Assembly (NCBI GenBank): GCA_946122785.1
Contig: CAMGYJ010000006.1
Coordinates: 310,001-374,000 of the forward strand
Reading direction: 5' to 3'
DNA: 64,000 nucleotides
Source: Linum tenue
Taxonomy: Eukaryota > Streptophyta > Magnoliopsida > Malpighiales > Linaceae
Shown here: in pieces, positions 49,862 to 63,214 of the stretch
Layout of the letters: each line of letters starts with the position of its first letter
Numbering within the stretch: position 1 is the first letter of the stretch
Notes under the pieces: generated by a model
Told to the model about the DNA's origin: nothing
Seen by the model: the letters and a program-made list of their open reading frames with translations, nothing else
Database searches by the model: none
Translations under genes and position numbers: made by a program

Positions 49862-50903
49862 TTTTCTGTAACTGTGTGTTCTAGTGCCGTCTCTTTCCAA
49901 AGACTTCGACTTTGAAAATTTGTTTTCTTCTAGGTGCAGCAGGGGAAGATGTCGAGATGAGATCTGTGCAGGGAGTTTGTCCTTTTTGAATTGTTGTAGG
50001 TGATGGGGAAATGCGAGCCAAGACAAATGGAAGGAAGGCACACACAAACATAATTCAAGAGAATTTTGTAATTTACATTTCAATCATTCAGAGACGTCAA
50101 CACTGTTGTTGATGTATGATTCATGATGGATGAACAGATTCAGCAATGGTAGTGCCCCTATTTTATAATCTTTCATGAAGATATGATAGCGTTCATCTTT
50201 GTTTAACAAGATTCTCTTTGCCTTGCCCAAAACTATACTTGCTTTCCACTACAATTTATCAATTACCAAATCACAAGCCAAAAGAATTAAAAGAGAGATC
50301 AGATTTATGTTATAGGATGAACCGAATATATACTGTACCCGATCTAAATATCTAATGCATAATCTTCAATCATAAACAGTTAGTCATGAATTCGTATCTT
50401 AACATATCTTCGCAATTCTTATAAATTAATGTTCACACGTATTCGATTTATAAACTCATCATTAATCTATTTGCGCACGAAATCAACTTGTAATTCAACT
50501 AATAAATCCTAGAGCTGCATATGTTTGGAGGGAAAAACTGACCTGATAAAATCTCGAATATATTATTTGTCATTTTCCCAATCCACCACAAGACCTGAAA
50601 AGGACAGAATCCATCGTCAACAGCACGAATGAAGTATTGAAACATTCCAAGACCACAATAATTAAGGATAAGATGGCATCTTAAAATCCACGATCTAATC
50701 CTCATTTCATTGTCAACGAGGAGAAACCCCCAGGAACCAAAATCCAGCACGAATTGTTCAAGGGAATCAAGAGCCAAAGACAGAACAACCATCATAGGAA
50801 ATAGGTATGATGTGAAACTCAGGATTAGACCCTCCCCACCCAAAAACACGGATTTGGATGTTAAGTTTAACAGTGCTAATCTATATTCCAATTCTTGTTC
50901 TTT
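49862..50903. other. 5' region of the phosphoesterase-like gene and 3' UTR of ABCI1
   Basis: Both neighbouring genes are on the minus strand. The part near 49,870-50,090 is the 5' leader/promoter of the phosphoesterase-like gene, and the part above about 50,500 is probably ABCI1 3' UTR. A 130-codon frame at 50499-50891 lies in that 3' UTR, has no recognisable domain and is not called. AT-rich spacer lies between. Confidence 0.45.
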
Positions 50904-51593
50904 TCACTCAATGTCAGCACGATCCAGCATGTCCACAAATGTCATCCTTCTGGGGAACCTCGGTGGCAGCCTGAGATACGTAGCATCTTCCATCTTGATC
51001 GGCAGATGAGTCGCCACAAACACGATCCCACCTTTCTTCCTATGATCCGCAATTATGAACTCCAGCAGCTTCACCCCTTCATCATCCAGCGCCACAGATG
51101 GCTCGTCGAGCAACCAGATGGGGCGGTCCATGGCCAGCAATCTCGCTAGCTGCACCCTCTTCCGCTGTCCCATAGACAGCATCCTCGTCTTCTCGTTCGC
51201 CAATCGTCCCAGCCCCATCAGCTCGAGAGCAGGCAGCGATTTGCCCTGTTTTCCCTCGAGGACCTCGAACCACTGCACGTTGTCCAGGACCGTGAACCTG
51301 TCTTTCATGGCGTCTTTCAAGGAGAGCCAGTTGAGTTGAAGCTTGTACTGCTGGAAGACTCCCGATTTTGTTATGTCGTGTCCGTTCCAGAGGACTTGGC
51401 CCGCGGAGGGCTTGGTGAATCCTGCTAACATCCGCAGGAGTGTTGTCTTGCCTGAGCCGTTGGTGCCCGTTAGCACAATGGCACTGCCGTCATGGACCGA
51501 GACATTGACGTGGCGGAGGATTTGCTGTGCGTTTCTCATGCACGAGACGTTGTCGAGTACCATTCTTGGCGAGGGTGGTCGACGAAGAGTCAT
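50904..51593 (-). CDS. ABCI1: ABC transporter I family member 1 (plant CcmA), 229 aa
   Basis: This is the ATP-binding subunit of the mitochondrial cytochrome c maturation system I exporter (CcmA), which partners with the CcmB/CcmC/CcmE proteins for haem handling at the inner membrane. The coding region is one uninterrupted exon of 229 aa, the usual length. Motifs are Walker A GTNGSGKT (43-50), a Q-loop within QYKLQLNW (about 82-89), ABC signature LSMGQ (139-143), Walker B IWLLDEP (159-165), a D-loop (ALDD, 168-171) and H-loop His196. All are intact. A 5'-UTR intron is predicted at about 52173-51650: donor CAG/GTACTT at 52,174/52,173 and acceptor TTTGCAG ending at 51,650, 57 bp before the ATG. 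There is no obvious long transit peptide, as in known plant CcmA proteins. Confidence 0.95.
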   Translation of the reverse strand: MTLRRPPSPRMVLDNVSCMRNAQQILRHVNVSVHDGSAIVLTGTNGSGKTTLLRMLAGFTKPSAGQVLWNGHDITKSGVFQQYKLQLNWLSLKDAMKDRFTVLDNVQWFEVLEGKQGKSLPALELMGLGRLANEKTRMLSMGQRKRVQLARLLAMDRPIWLLDEPSVALDDEGVKLLEFIIADHRKKGGIVFVATHLPIKMEDATYLRLPPRFPRRMTFVDMLDRADIE

Positions 51594-53111
51594 TTGGTGG
51601 GTTGTTGAATTGGAAGGTTGGAACTTATGGCGAAGGGCCTTTCAGAAATCTGCAAAGTTAACAGAAATCAAGGGAATTCGATATCAAAAGAGAAGTACTG
51701 AACATTATACACCAAGGGAGTTTTGAAACAGAAACACAATATGCGTTTAGAATGAACAGGGAAGGGGATCCATAAGAAAAGAACAGCAGGAGGCTAGTTC
51801 AAGCTCGAGAAAGCTACGAGATGTTAACTGGAAACCAAGACTGGTACAAGTAAACCATCGAAAAAGCTACTAGTTCAACTCGTTCAGACAAATGATCGAA
51901 CACCTTGTGGACACAAGCTCCTCCCATCCCCTCTACTTTCCCCCTTCTTTAATCTCCCTAACGTTCAATTCCCAACTCCTCGATTCATGTGGAACAATCG
52001 AAACTTCATTCTCGCTGGGAATTCGTAAAACTTACTCCATCGCAATTCAGCGAAAAAATGGAAAAGGAGAGCAAAGCGACGAACTAAGGTAGTTACCGGG
52101 GCTATTACGCTTCTTCAAAGCAGTCCCAACGTTGACATTCGAGAATCACAACTGGGATCAAGCATTGAAGTACCTGCTCTGCCGACTGCCGGCCGGAATC
52201 CGTACTGGGTAGAGTTCTTCAACGCTGCCGCGAAATCGTTAGCGGAGTGTGGGAATTAAAATTCTGAGACTTTGAAGTTTGAACTAGTACTATGGAGGTT
52301 TTAATATCTTAAACAGTCCCTCATGTTTATCAGTATAACAGAATTCTCATTAAACTTCAAAATGTAACAGATAGGTCACTTAGGTTTCTCGGTTTGTGAC
52401 AAACTGGTCATTTCCCGGCTGCCTTCACTCTCTTCTTGGCATCCAGTTTGCAAACTTCACCGGATTTCTTCTGTATATATAAAAACTGGAAACTCGTTGC
52501 TACGTTACAGTCTTACAGATGCAAGTTATGGGGGTATCCCGCTACCTGCCTTATCAGCATTCCAATTCAAAGACAAAATAGAACGCCTGAAGAACTTACA
52601 AAAGCAGGACACTGACAACTACAAGATCTCTTATACAGTTAATACAAGGTCGGATTAGATCCAACGCCTTCTCCGCAGCAGCGGCCATTGACAGGGAGAT
52701 TCCAGCCTCTCGGAATCAACTCTGACGGTGGAGCCAATGTGGCGACGGTCTCCATGGCTTCAACATCCAGCCATCTGCACATCCAGAAAGAAGGCCGACT
52801 TCCAAAATGGGGGAAGAACACAGATATGTTTGTCTTACAAGAAAAAAACAGAAGGGTTTCCTCGTTCTCGTGCCAACAATGGCAGCAGCAGCAGCATAAG
52901 CTGGGGTTTTCAGCGTTACATCTATCAGTATGTACATATAACAATAACTAAATAAGATCAAAGCAAACACATGTTACAAGATCGTCGCTTTTCGACCTTC
53001 CTCCTGAGAGGGCATCTTGAGCTCAGTGAAGCCTTTAACGTGATCAAGCTGCTCAACATGGTAAGTGACAGCACTAATAGAAGAGCAGGCATCTGAGAAT
53101 TCTTGACGAAT
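51594..53111. other. ABCI1 5' leader with intron, then spacer and FIP1[V] 3' UTR
   Basis: The ABCI1 leader exon probably covers about 52,174-52,255, with an intron down to 51,650. From about 52,260 to 52,600 there is AT-rich spacer with no clear feature. From about 52,600 to 53,111 the sequence is most likely the 3' UTR of the FIP1[V]-type gene on the minus strand. Overlapping short frames on both strands here have no recognisable product. Confidence 0.5.
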
Positions 53112-56100
53112 CTAGTTCCCTACCCACCTTCTTCTCCGAGCAGGACGCTCAGGTTTGACCTCTGCATCAGCAACCGGCTCGGTTTTATTAACTGGAGGCA
53201 TTGGTGGCAATGCATCCGGGGTCTCTATTTTCTTCACTGTCGTAGACCCATCTTTTTCAAGGGGCAGTGGGAGTTTGAACCGCTCACTCCTTTTCTTCAA
53301 CTTCTCGACAGTTTCCAGGTGGCGGTCGTCTAACTGCTTCTTGTCTCCATCTTTGTTCTCTGTATTATCGCCACCACCATCCTTCTCTTCCACCACCGGA
53401 TGCTGCCTTTCGACAGACTGAACCTTCTCAGAGGGCCCACCATCGCCGTTCTTATCTCCATTTTTTAATTTCGCAGATGGTGCAGACTTGTTATTCATGT
53501 TGAACTCCTTCTCCTTATGGCTCGTCCATCGTTCCAGTTTCGAGCGTCCTTTTTTAGAGTCCGGTTGTTCCTCGTCTGATGATGCATCTTCTTTAGCTCT
53601 TTTAGAGGAGTTCCGTTGCACTTGATTCTGCTTGTTATCGTTCTGGCGATCACTGCTGTCTTTCACCTCCTAAACAAAACCAACAACCAGTCACACTATA
53701 GATTCTACCGATCATGGAAAATAGTTAACGTTTGATCTTTTGTCATTCTGCAGGGATTAAAAATCAGCCTGTTACTTCTAAAACATTCCACATATTGTAA
53801 TCTGTGAATATTTAGCATTCACTCCTCCATATACACCCAATGTACTCAAACTATATATTTTCCTTGGAATCGAGAACATGTGTAAAAATAATAGCAACAT
53901 TGAGAGGTAGAATCTTAAGATATACAAAACTCATATGATGTTATCCTTATTCAAAACATCTATCATGCATGACCCTTTAAATAATTATATCAAGGTAGAA
54001 TCGTATAAAAGCATAGATCCTATCGCAATTCCACCAAGTTCATTCATTTGTTATTAAACACTTGAGATTGTATGACTGATATCTCCTGCATAAACTCAGA
54101 ACTATATTTGGTTAAGCGGATAAAGTGTAAGCTTTTGAGTGTTTTGACTTGGGATTTTGACTACAGTGCAAACAATCACTTCATGCGCTCCATGCCCATG
54201 TGTCTCATTTTATACATACCGAGTTATTAGCTTGACTAGTCTTGTCTTCTCGGCTTCTGATGGAAGATCCCAGTGTCCCGTAATCTGCACCCTCCGGCTC
54301 CTTGAGCTTCTTGGTCGCTTCTTTATGTCTCTTGTCGGACGATCTGTGGTTATCAGGAGTATCAACAGCACGATCAGTTCGAGCACTCGACTTTTCCTTC
54401 TCATGCCTTGAAGATTTTCTCTCCTTATTATTAACTTGGTTTCCTCCTCGTACATCCTCCACCCGTTCTCTCTTCTTCAGCTGTTCACTATTCCGAACAG
54501 AATCTTTAGCGAAGTACTCGTCTTTCCCTCGAGCATTGCCAATCCATGCTTTCTCATCAATCCCCCGCCCATTCCTCACAGAACCTCGTCCACCCTCGTC
54601 TTTCTCACGTTTTGAAAAATGCTCTTCGTGGGTAGATTGTTTTGGTCTATATAATAACTCTTCTCTTTCCCTCGGTTTATCATTCCTCTCTCGCGAGAGC
54701 CATGCCTCATCCTTATTATGCCTGCCAGAAGAATGGTAATCTTCCATGGAATCCCGGGGAATTCTCTGCTGATCATCTCTCTCCCTTCTTCTATGGCTAC
54801 TACTACTTTCCCTGTGGCCATGCAACATCTCTTCTCTTATGTATTCCTCATCCTTCTTTCGTTTGCTATGGTAATCCTCCGGAATTTCATATCTATGCTT
54901 CATGCTGTCTTCTCTTCCTCTGTGCCTAGACCCACCACCATCCTTATTATCAAAATGAGCCCTGTAGTTACCATTATCCAGTTGCTTCCTCGAGATCAGA
55001 TGTTCATCTTTCTCACTCCTCTCACTTTCTCGAACCTTTCTGTGCCTGGATGATCCTATTTCATCTCCACGTTCCCTTTTCTTCATCTCTTCAGGTTTGG
55101 TCTTCCTGTTATGAACACTAGAGTCTTCCTGTCTCCGCTGCTGCCAAGCTCCATCAAGATTATCACGATCCTTTCTTCGATCATAGCCCTCGCCTTTGGA
55201 CTGCAAGTGATTGCCTACAATGCTAGGATCCAATTCCTTGCGAGTATAGGAACCTTCCCTGCTTTTACTCAATACACGACTTCTTTCTGTCTCTTGCCTT
55301 CCATCCATGTCTTTAGGATGCCTCTTGATGCTGCTGCCAGGCCGGATAGATGTAGATCGCCCACCACCTTGAACGACTTCATCGTCAACACCATCCTGCC
55401 ATTTCTGATGATAGTCTTTGCTACTACTGCTGGACCTTGCTTTACTGTTTTCACTGCTTCTAGCAGCTTTAGAATCCTCCTCTTCCTGAGCATCGTCTTC
55501 TTGGAGTGGTATATCAGAGGAACGCTCAACTCGCTGTTTCTTTTTGGAATGATATGTACTTCTATCTTTCCCAAAGTCATTTGGCCCAGTTCCACCCTTT
55601 GCTATTCCAGAGCTTCCTTCAGCTGGTAAGAAGTCACCCACAGCATCAAGACAATCCTTGTCTCCGACGCTAGACTCTCTTACCTCCCTGCCATTAGTGG
55701 GAGATGATAACTGCTGACTACTACGCCTGCCGTCGCCACCCATGCTTTCAACCGACTCTTCGTCTGCGCTTCTACTAGAAGTCAAATGAGGAGACCTGCC
55801 ATTTGTTCTTTGTTTCCGCCTGTGGCAGTGGAAGTACAATAGGATATTAGGTCCACTAACAATGGAGAAATTCTTCAAAAATTTAATTCATAAACTACCA
55901 AAATCGTGGCAATAACCACAAAAAGAGCTTCCATCAACATAATATGGCCTTATATCACTTCGCAACCAACCTAGACATAAAAAGGTTGTACAGGCAAAAT
56001 TCTCATGATTTATCTTCTATTTGTCATCTCAAATTCTCAATGCTGCAAATGAGGTAAAATCATAGTTTACATACAAGATATGATTCCTTACATAGAATCA

Positions 56101-59100
56101 TTAGATGGTAAAAGGAACGTAAATCTTAACCAAGATCATTTGAAGGGAAGATCTGACAAGGTTGGTCTCTCTAGTAACATCATTGGAGGTATAGTAACAT
56201 CCATAGATTTTGGAATTGACCACACTTTTTGTCCACTGTACTAAAAAGCTCTGTACCCATAGAGAACAGTGAATGTGGCTTTTTGCAAGGTTGCAGTGTC
56301 TCAAATATTCCACGTACCTCTCTTCATGAGAAGTGCCCAAATCTCCACCAGGGTAGACAGGAGCCTGGCCCCTAAAACTGGGACGATATCTACTTGGTGC
56401 GTCAGATTGAGAGGCACGAGGCACATCTCCATCAGTGTCCTTATCCATATACGGAGCCTTTCTTCCGCCCTTTAAGTTGGGATGAGCCTGTGAGGGATCA
56501 ACAAAATCTTCTGCTTTTGGTGCCATCACCTCATGATCATCAGGCACCCGACTACCTCTATTGCTCCCTCCTGAGTTCTCCCCATCAAGAGCATCATTTC
56601 CTGAGGAATCATCTTCAAGTGAGCCCTGCAGTTGAATCTGTTTGCCAAGGAAATTCCAGTTAAGATCACATTGCATGTATTTGGAATATGTTTGACAGAG
56701 TCAATAATAACAGAAACAAGAAGAAAAAAAACTCACCTCGATGATTGCATCAGAATCACGAAGACGAGGTGGCCGAGTGTCGATGGAGGGTTGGCGGTCA
56801 CTAAAACCAGTCTCAACTGGTATCGGCCTACCAGTTGGCTGACATGAAGACAGTAGGCGGTCAGTTCTTTCAATTGAAATGGACAAATGAAGAAGATACA
56901 CAAAAGAATCCAGAATATATAATGTTAAAAGAACAAAAGTAAATAAATAAGACATTCATCATAAACAGACAAGTTAGCCAAGACATACTATAGGTGGCCG
57001 AGCACGAGCAGATCCTTTTGCTAAATCACTTTGGCCCAAATCCGTCTTTCCGATATTTGAATTGTCAACTGAAACATCATGGCCTCCAGCTGCTGCTGCT
57101 AATTCTGGGGGCAAATCAGGATCAAATTCCTGCAAAGCAATGATCAAAAGTCTTAATAATTTGAATACCATGATGCTTATGAATGGCAGAAGAAAATTCT
57201 TAAATCATTACCTGCTCAGCCCTCCCGCTTTCATAAACACGGATTTTGCTTTGCATGGTAGTCTCTAAACGATGCTGTTCCTGAAATGTCAAAGAAGACC
57301 CTCTGAGAATCGAATAATCTGTAAGATAGCATGGATAAAGGCCAAATAGTTACCAACTGTCTGCAATAATCTTTCCAGCTTTCCTCATTTAACCCAAAGT
57401 TGAAGAAGTCTGTTATATCAACACCAGGATATTTCCAAGGCTTTTCCTCAAAGTTGTCAATGTCAACATCAAATATTGTCCTGAAAACACAAAACAAGAG
57501 AAGGAAATGACTAATGCAAACAACACTGACAGGGTTCGCGGACCATCACCACATAAAGACCAGCAAAGCGACTTTACAACCTAATTGGTCTAGCTGGTGC
57601 CTAGTACTCTACCGGAAACCAATGATCAACAAAAGCCAAGATATTATGAATAAAAAGGTAATCATCTAAGAATATTCAGAGAGAATTACTTGTGAGAAGG
57701 AAGTGTGAAATCCAGTCCTCCACCAAAACCACGCCCACCCATGTTGTTGCCCCATCCACCATAACCTGGGAAGCCCTTTTGCATTGGAGGGCCACTTTTA
57801 TTACCCATTGGGCGCCAATCACCTCTACCCCGACCCGGCATAGAACCTAAGCTGATCGGAGGACGAAGCTGACCTGGTGCTCCAGGAGGACCAGTGGTAA
57901 CACCTGGCATTGGTGCTGCACCTGGCCTCACATACTGCACATAGTCAAGCAAAAAGGCTCACATAGTCAAGAAAAAGGACTGACAAAATCAAGTGACAAG
58001 CTAAAAAAGAAATCAATTTGACAAATTGCTGCCAATAACTTTAGGGCAAGTTCATAATGCACAGCAGGCAAATGGTATTAAGCACAGGTCTTAGATCGAA
58101 CCCTTGTCCTATCTAAACCCAAAGCTACTAAATTGACTTTCTCGTCTTTGCTTAAGCTGATCAAACTAACTATCGCAACTCAACTTGATTCAACTTCAGA
58201 ATTCTTCAGGACTGCAACTATCATTGATGTCCTCTGCAATCATATAAGTTATGAGCTTAATTGAAGACATCATTTCTTAATGGCTCGCTACACAGAATTT
58301 ATTAGGTATCCTGATTTTGAGCTGCAAAGTCAAAATGCTCCGAGTTGCCGAGCTTTAACTGCTAAATGTTAGCCAAAACAAGGGCAAGGAGATGGTCGGA
58401 CCTTCGACACAGTGATAGCAGAGAGGTACAATTTGCGGATAACCCAAAACTTCACGGCGTTGTCATTCTTGATCCCCTTAACAGAGGAGCTAACACTTTT
58501 TGGGCATAAGTGCACCTAAGGCTGTGAGAAGGCGAAGGTTTTCAGGAAGCAAAGAAGGAGAACGTGATATTGGCTAGATTGTTAGATGAGTCATTGCTTT
58601 CAGCGTAGGTGGCTTGGACAAGTCCCCTGGATGCTTCTTATAGCGGATGGAGAACCTCTGAATAACGTTACCCAACCCGAAAAATCCAAACCATGTTGCA
58701 TACTATAAGAACTTAATGAGCATTAATAAGTAAAGCTTCAAAATTCTCATTCATATCTTCCACTAAAAAAGAGTACATGAAGAAGACATGACGAGCTATA
58801 GACACGTTCATGACATTATGTACACCATTATACATTTCTACACTTTCATCAAAACATGAGAAAGAACAACACTTTCGTTATCCCTTTTCCTTTGTCTAAC
58901 ATATATAAGCACGACAACGATCAAAACTGACCTTAAACTGGGAATGAAATGTGTGATGATATCCGTGATTGTTATATCCAATCTTCGCTCCGGCCACCAT
59001 AGCATTTCCTTTCCCAGCTGCCTCTCCTCCTTCCTTCTTGTCCCCTCCTTCACCTCCAGCATCAGCCGCTGCTTCATCTCCGCCGCCCCAATCCGGCTCC

Positions 59101-59804
59101 CCCATACCCTGGTTCGGGTCTCCATCTGCCACAATCACCAAAGGGTCGCCGTCGTCATCTTCATCTTCTTCTCCATCGCCCATCATGCCTCTGTCCATTC
59201 CCATCGGCCCAGTATCGTTCAACACTATCTGCAGATCGTCTTCACTATCACTGTCTTCCTCGTCCCACTCTTCATCTCCCCCCTCCTTAACCCCTCGGCC
59301 GCTGCCACCCATGCCACCAACACCCGCCGCCGCTCCATTCTGCTTCGAGTCCTCCACCATATCAACCCCAAGTCCAGGAATGAGGAGACCCGAATCCTCC
59401 CCAGCATTCCCACCTTCCTCGATATCAAAATCCAAATCTTTATCCGGCTCCCCGGATAGAAAATCGGTGGAAATTCCCCTCGCCTCCAAACCCTTATTAT
59501 TAATCCCCAATCGTGAATCGGAACCGCCGCCGACCATGACCGAGAGCTTTCCATCGGGCCTCGAATTGGGGGCGGAATTCACTAGGGTTTGATCACCACG
59601 CCCGGATGCGCCGTAGAGAATCTCGTCATCGTCGTCGGGATTGAGATCGACGGATGACGACGAGGGAGGCGGCGGCGGCGGGGAAGCCCGTTTCGGCTGG
59701 AGCTGAAGCACCGGCTGTGGCGGCGGTAGAGCGGAGGTTGAGGAGTTGGAGAAAGGCTGGAGGACATCGGTGTAGAGATCTCCGAATTCGTCGTCTTCGT
59801 CCAT
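53112..59804 (-). CDS. FIP1[V]: FIP1[V]-like pre-mRNA polyadenylation factor, 9 exons, 1,344 aa
   Basis: FIP1 bridges poly(A) polymerase, CPSF subunits and U-rich RNA during mRNA 3'-end formation in the nucleus. Exons on the minus strand are 59804-58932, 57934-57690, 57480-57354, 57280-57212, 57129-56989, 56838-56737, 56637-56318, 55819-54220 and 53669-53112. The frame closes at 1,344 aa. The start MDEDDEFGDLY is the conserved plant FIP1[V] N-terminus. Residues 1-291 are acidic and Gly-rich. Residues 292-372 are Pro/Gly/Arg-rich (GRGRGDWRPMG). The Fip1 motif is about 373-415 (DNFEEKPWKYPGVDITDFFN, then a WKDYCRQL helix). Exons 5-7 carry acidic low-complexity sequence. Exon 8 (about 626-1159) is a very charged R/E/K/S/D-rich domain, and the tail ends in RPARRRRWVGN. 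It is somewhat longer than the Arabidopsis protein. Long antisense frames over exons 1 and 8 are shadows of this composition. Confidence 0.95.
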
Positions 59805-60949
59805 TGGAGAAGGAGCTCGAGAGACGGTGGGAATGAAGGAGGAGGAAGAAGGGAGGAGAGAAATGGCGGAAGGGTTTTTGAGCTCCGAGTCCGACCAAGA
59901 AACAGAGAGAGAGAGAGAGCGTGTCTTGTTCTTAGTGGGCGAAGAGAAGGAGAAAAGGGCAGAGAAGGAAGAAAGAAAAGCTCTCTCTTCTTCTCTCCTT
60001 TGGAGCTTCTGCCCGGTCGGATTCGGAGTTCCAGCTCGGTTTGATTTGGTTTCGGGCTTCCGCTTTTTGGATCCGGCTTTTGTTTTGTCTGTCCTTTTTT
60101 CCTTCCGATTCACTTTATTGGGGTAAAATTTCAATCATAGCCCTCAATCTTCTTAGGAATGAACAAATTTATCCCTCACCTCATATAATTCCACGATATT
60201 TACTTAATTTTGACATGATAATTTAGTACTATAGTATTGTTTTACCAACAAAATTTCAATTTCTAAATCGGGCTAAAGAACTGAGTCGAGTATTGTGCTC
60301 AACCCAATCATCATTTCTCCGTGTTGTATTGACAGCTTGGTAAAGGAGATATTGATCCCAACAAAACTCAGTAACAACACTAAACATACATAGAGATGAC
60401 TATAGCACAGCCACACAGGATAGCAGATGAAATGCTTCCCAATACCTCAACCAAAGGTTTACCTTTTGAGAATAACCTTTCATTGAAATAGTGTTGGCGT
60501 GCTACCAATTTACAAGTTTCAAAAAGAGCATGAGACTGAAACGCTTGAAAACGAACAGAAGACCTAATGGTGCTAATCAACACGTCCATGGTAAATCTAT
60601 CCAAAATCATCATGGGCTTTGCTCATGTTAGAAAAGCCCAACTTCTACTTTGTTTTGAGCCCAACTACAACATGAAGACACAATATCCTGGTGATCGGGT
60701 CAACCAGTATAATAAAAACCGGTCCAACCAGGATCGGTGGAATGCAATTTTTTTATTATTTTTATTTCGGAGTGCTCTGCAATTTCATTTCTCGGGCTCC
60801 CTTTTCTCAGCTGCCAAACAGATTCCCAAACACTAATCCCGCTCACTGTCCTGAGAAAATTCGCCGGTGATTCGATCTCGTCGTCTCCACAGAATCGGAA
60901 TTAGGAGGATAAACTGCGTCTTCTCCTGTCAAGTTCGGAGGGTGGAAAA
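59805..60949. promoter_or_regulatory. Shared spacer between divergent FIP1[V] and TRAPPC5
   Basis: This 1.1-kb region separates the two start codons. The FIP1[V] side (59,805-60,110) is GA/CT-rich leader with an (AG)n run near 59,900. The TRAPPC5 side has GCCCAA/GAGCCCAAC words near 60,635-60,665, which resemble plant housekeeping promoter motifs, and a short leader to the ATG at 60,950. The middle is AT-rich with no gene. Confidence 0.5.
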
Positions 60950-63214
60950 ATGATCGGAGCAAGCAAGATCAAGCAGTACTCCAATGTCCTCGAGAAACCC
61001 CTAAGCAAGGGCAAGCAGGAGGTAATAACCGTATCCGTCGTTCAATTTCTCACTACCCTAGATGCATAGTTATGTTTGATTGCCGAGAACACGAGGGACG
61101 ATATACAAGCTGGCAATTTTCGATTAGATTTTGCTGGTGTTACCATTGCCGAATAAGTTTTTGTAGACTTGGGTTTCCAGCTCTGGTCACTAGGCGCAGG
61201 ATTATTCTCTGTCTCGGGCATTTTCCCGGTAATCAAACTAATGGATTGGATCTTTGACCATTTTAGCCTAAACCCTTTTGGCAAGCTGTCGCGAGACTGT
61301 AAGGTTGATGCGTAGTTTCTTGTGTTAAGACTGCTCCTTTGCGTTGTGCAGTGAACTGAATTGATGTCTATGATCATTGTTAGCTGTTGCTCGCTTCGGC
61401 ATCATTCGGGTTCTCTGAATTTCTTGTTCAATAAGATTGAGAGTGGAATATATCCTCCTTGAAGCTCATGATTTTTGCAGGTTAGTTTGAGTGCATTTGC
61501 ATTTTTATTCTCGGAGCTTGTTCAGTATAACCAGACGCAGGTTGACAACATTGCTGAATTAGAGCGAAGGTACGGCGTTATTTTGTTATTACAAACAATG
61601 TTTCTTGGTCCTTGGGCTGCTGGTTCCGAAGTTAGCAGAAGTACTGAAAACAGGGAAGGGTAAAATGTATTGGTAAGGATTATGAAAATCTGGTGTCTTG
61701 CATGAAAAGTTTGGAACTTTAGATAGTGCATAATCAATTGTGCAGGTTGGAGGATGCAGGATATGCTGTTGGGGCTCGATGCCTAGAACTTCTTTGCCAT
61801 AGAGAGAAGGTATACCATATTATAGTTAAACTGGTATCATTGAGTTGCTCAATTTGAATGGACATTTTATTAGTCTTTAGGAGACCTAAATGCTGGCAGT
61901 AATGCAAGTTAGATTTTCTTTGGTACCTGCAAATTTACAGGAAGCTTTAAACTAGTAGGCGTCATCCATTACATTTCTTGCTTCCATTGCTCTGATTTTC
62001 GCTGGATGGGTACTTTCAGCTGTCCAATTGATGGGATCCATGATTCATTGCTTCCCGGATCCTTACATTACAGGAAACACTATATGATTTCCTTTGGCTA
62101 TGTTCCTTGCATTTTTGTTACTAACAGTAATTTACTTGAAAACCTCTTCTTTCTGAGTGTGTTATGTTCATGCCTTTCTGGCTGTCACAGGGTAATCGAC
62201 GTGAAACACGACTCTTGGGGATTTTGTCTTTCGTTCACAGCACCGTTTGGAAGGTTTTATTTGGCAAAGTAAGTTCATAGCTTATTTGGTAGGTCCTTCT
62301 GAGTTTTCTCTATTGCCTGAAATTCTAGGTGCTATTTTCCTTCTCGTCCAATTTCCCTGTCTACTATTGAGTTGCTGATACTAATGTTTTCATGTGAATG
62401 TCTTTGAGGTATTCCAAAAGATCGATTGGTTATTGTTTGATAAATTGCCTAACCAGTTGAGTTACACTCATATCTGGTTTCTCTCCTAGCTCATCTCTTT
62501 GTTATCCTATCAGGTGGCCGACTCCCTTGAGAAGGGAACTGAACATGAGGATGAATACATGATCAGTGAGAAAGAACTCCTTGTCAACAGGTTCTTGGTT
62601 TCTCCTGACTTCTTCCTAATGATATCAACAGTCAATTATTTCTCAATTGTCCATGGATCCATATTCAGTTCAACTACTACCATGATGTTTGCAGATTTAT
62701 ATCCATTCCAAAAGACATGGGGACTTTTAACTGTGGGGCTTTTGTTGCTGGAATAGTGAGGGTAAGCCTGCATTGGCTTTATACACTGCTTTGTCGACCT
62801 TTTGAGCAGGTCAAAATATCTCATTAAGTACATTGCTTTTTCTTCATCATTGCAGGGTGTGTTGGATAGTGCTGGTTTTCCAGCAGTGGTAACGGCTCAT
62901 TTTGTTCCCATGGAAGGCCAGCAACGACCTAGGACGACTATTTTGATAAAATTTGCGGAGGAGGTAACCCTTTGTCTTGCATTTTGGATATCAGTACACT
63001 TATTAAGCAAGAATTTCAAGCCTCTCTTGTGTATGATAAGCTAAAAATGTTTCCTACCTACAAATGCTATTGGAAAGCCAGATTCTTTAGGCCAATTTGT
63101 ATATAGTTTAATCAAGATTGTTTACATCCCTGGTCGGCTGCTTTATTAACAGTTTCCTGGTTCTCTGCTCTTTCTTGCCTCTAGGTGCTAAGAAGAGAAG
63201 CAAGGCTAGGGTAA
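60950..63214 (+). CDS. TRS31: Trafficking protein particle complex subunit 5 (TRAPPC5/TRS31), 8 exons, 194 aa
   Basis: This is a core TRAPP subunit of the Bet3-like fold that tethers vesicles and supports Rab (YPT1-type) activation at the Golgi. Exons are 60950-61021, 61481-61569, 61746-61809, 62191-62268, 62514-62590, 62695-62761, 62856-62963 and 63185-63214. All introns are GT-AG and the frame closes at 194 aa, the family's normal size. Conserved blocks appear in order: [89 protein letters not shown] and the C-terminal LRREARLG. Nothing is missing. Its product acts in the same early secretory pathway as YKT61 in this window, but the two genes are 28 kb apart and I see no sign that they are linked functionally. 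Confidence 0.97.

Noticed and set aside
49520..50083. 187-codon intron-free reading of the phosphoesterase-like gene
   Set aside because: It reads through the GT donor at 49,654 into intron sequence and starts in the 5' leader. The spliced model gives strong matches to the family downstream.
54302..55629. Plus-strand frames of 95-172 codons opposite FIP1[V] exon 8
   Set aside because: They are antisense shadows of the charged low-complexity coding sequence, without introns, domains or promoter signals.
58944..59592. Plus-strand frames of 171 and 207 codons opposite FIP1[V] exon 1
   Set aside because: They are Ser/Pro-rich antisense readings of the acidic Gly/Asp/Glu coding region.
58896..60134. 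FIP1[V] start about 110 codons upstream of MDEDDEFGDLY
   Set aside because: The upstream extension is Lys/Arg/Ser-rich translation of a CT-rich leader, and the conserved N-terminus of the family begins at the ATG at 59,804.
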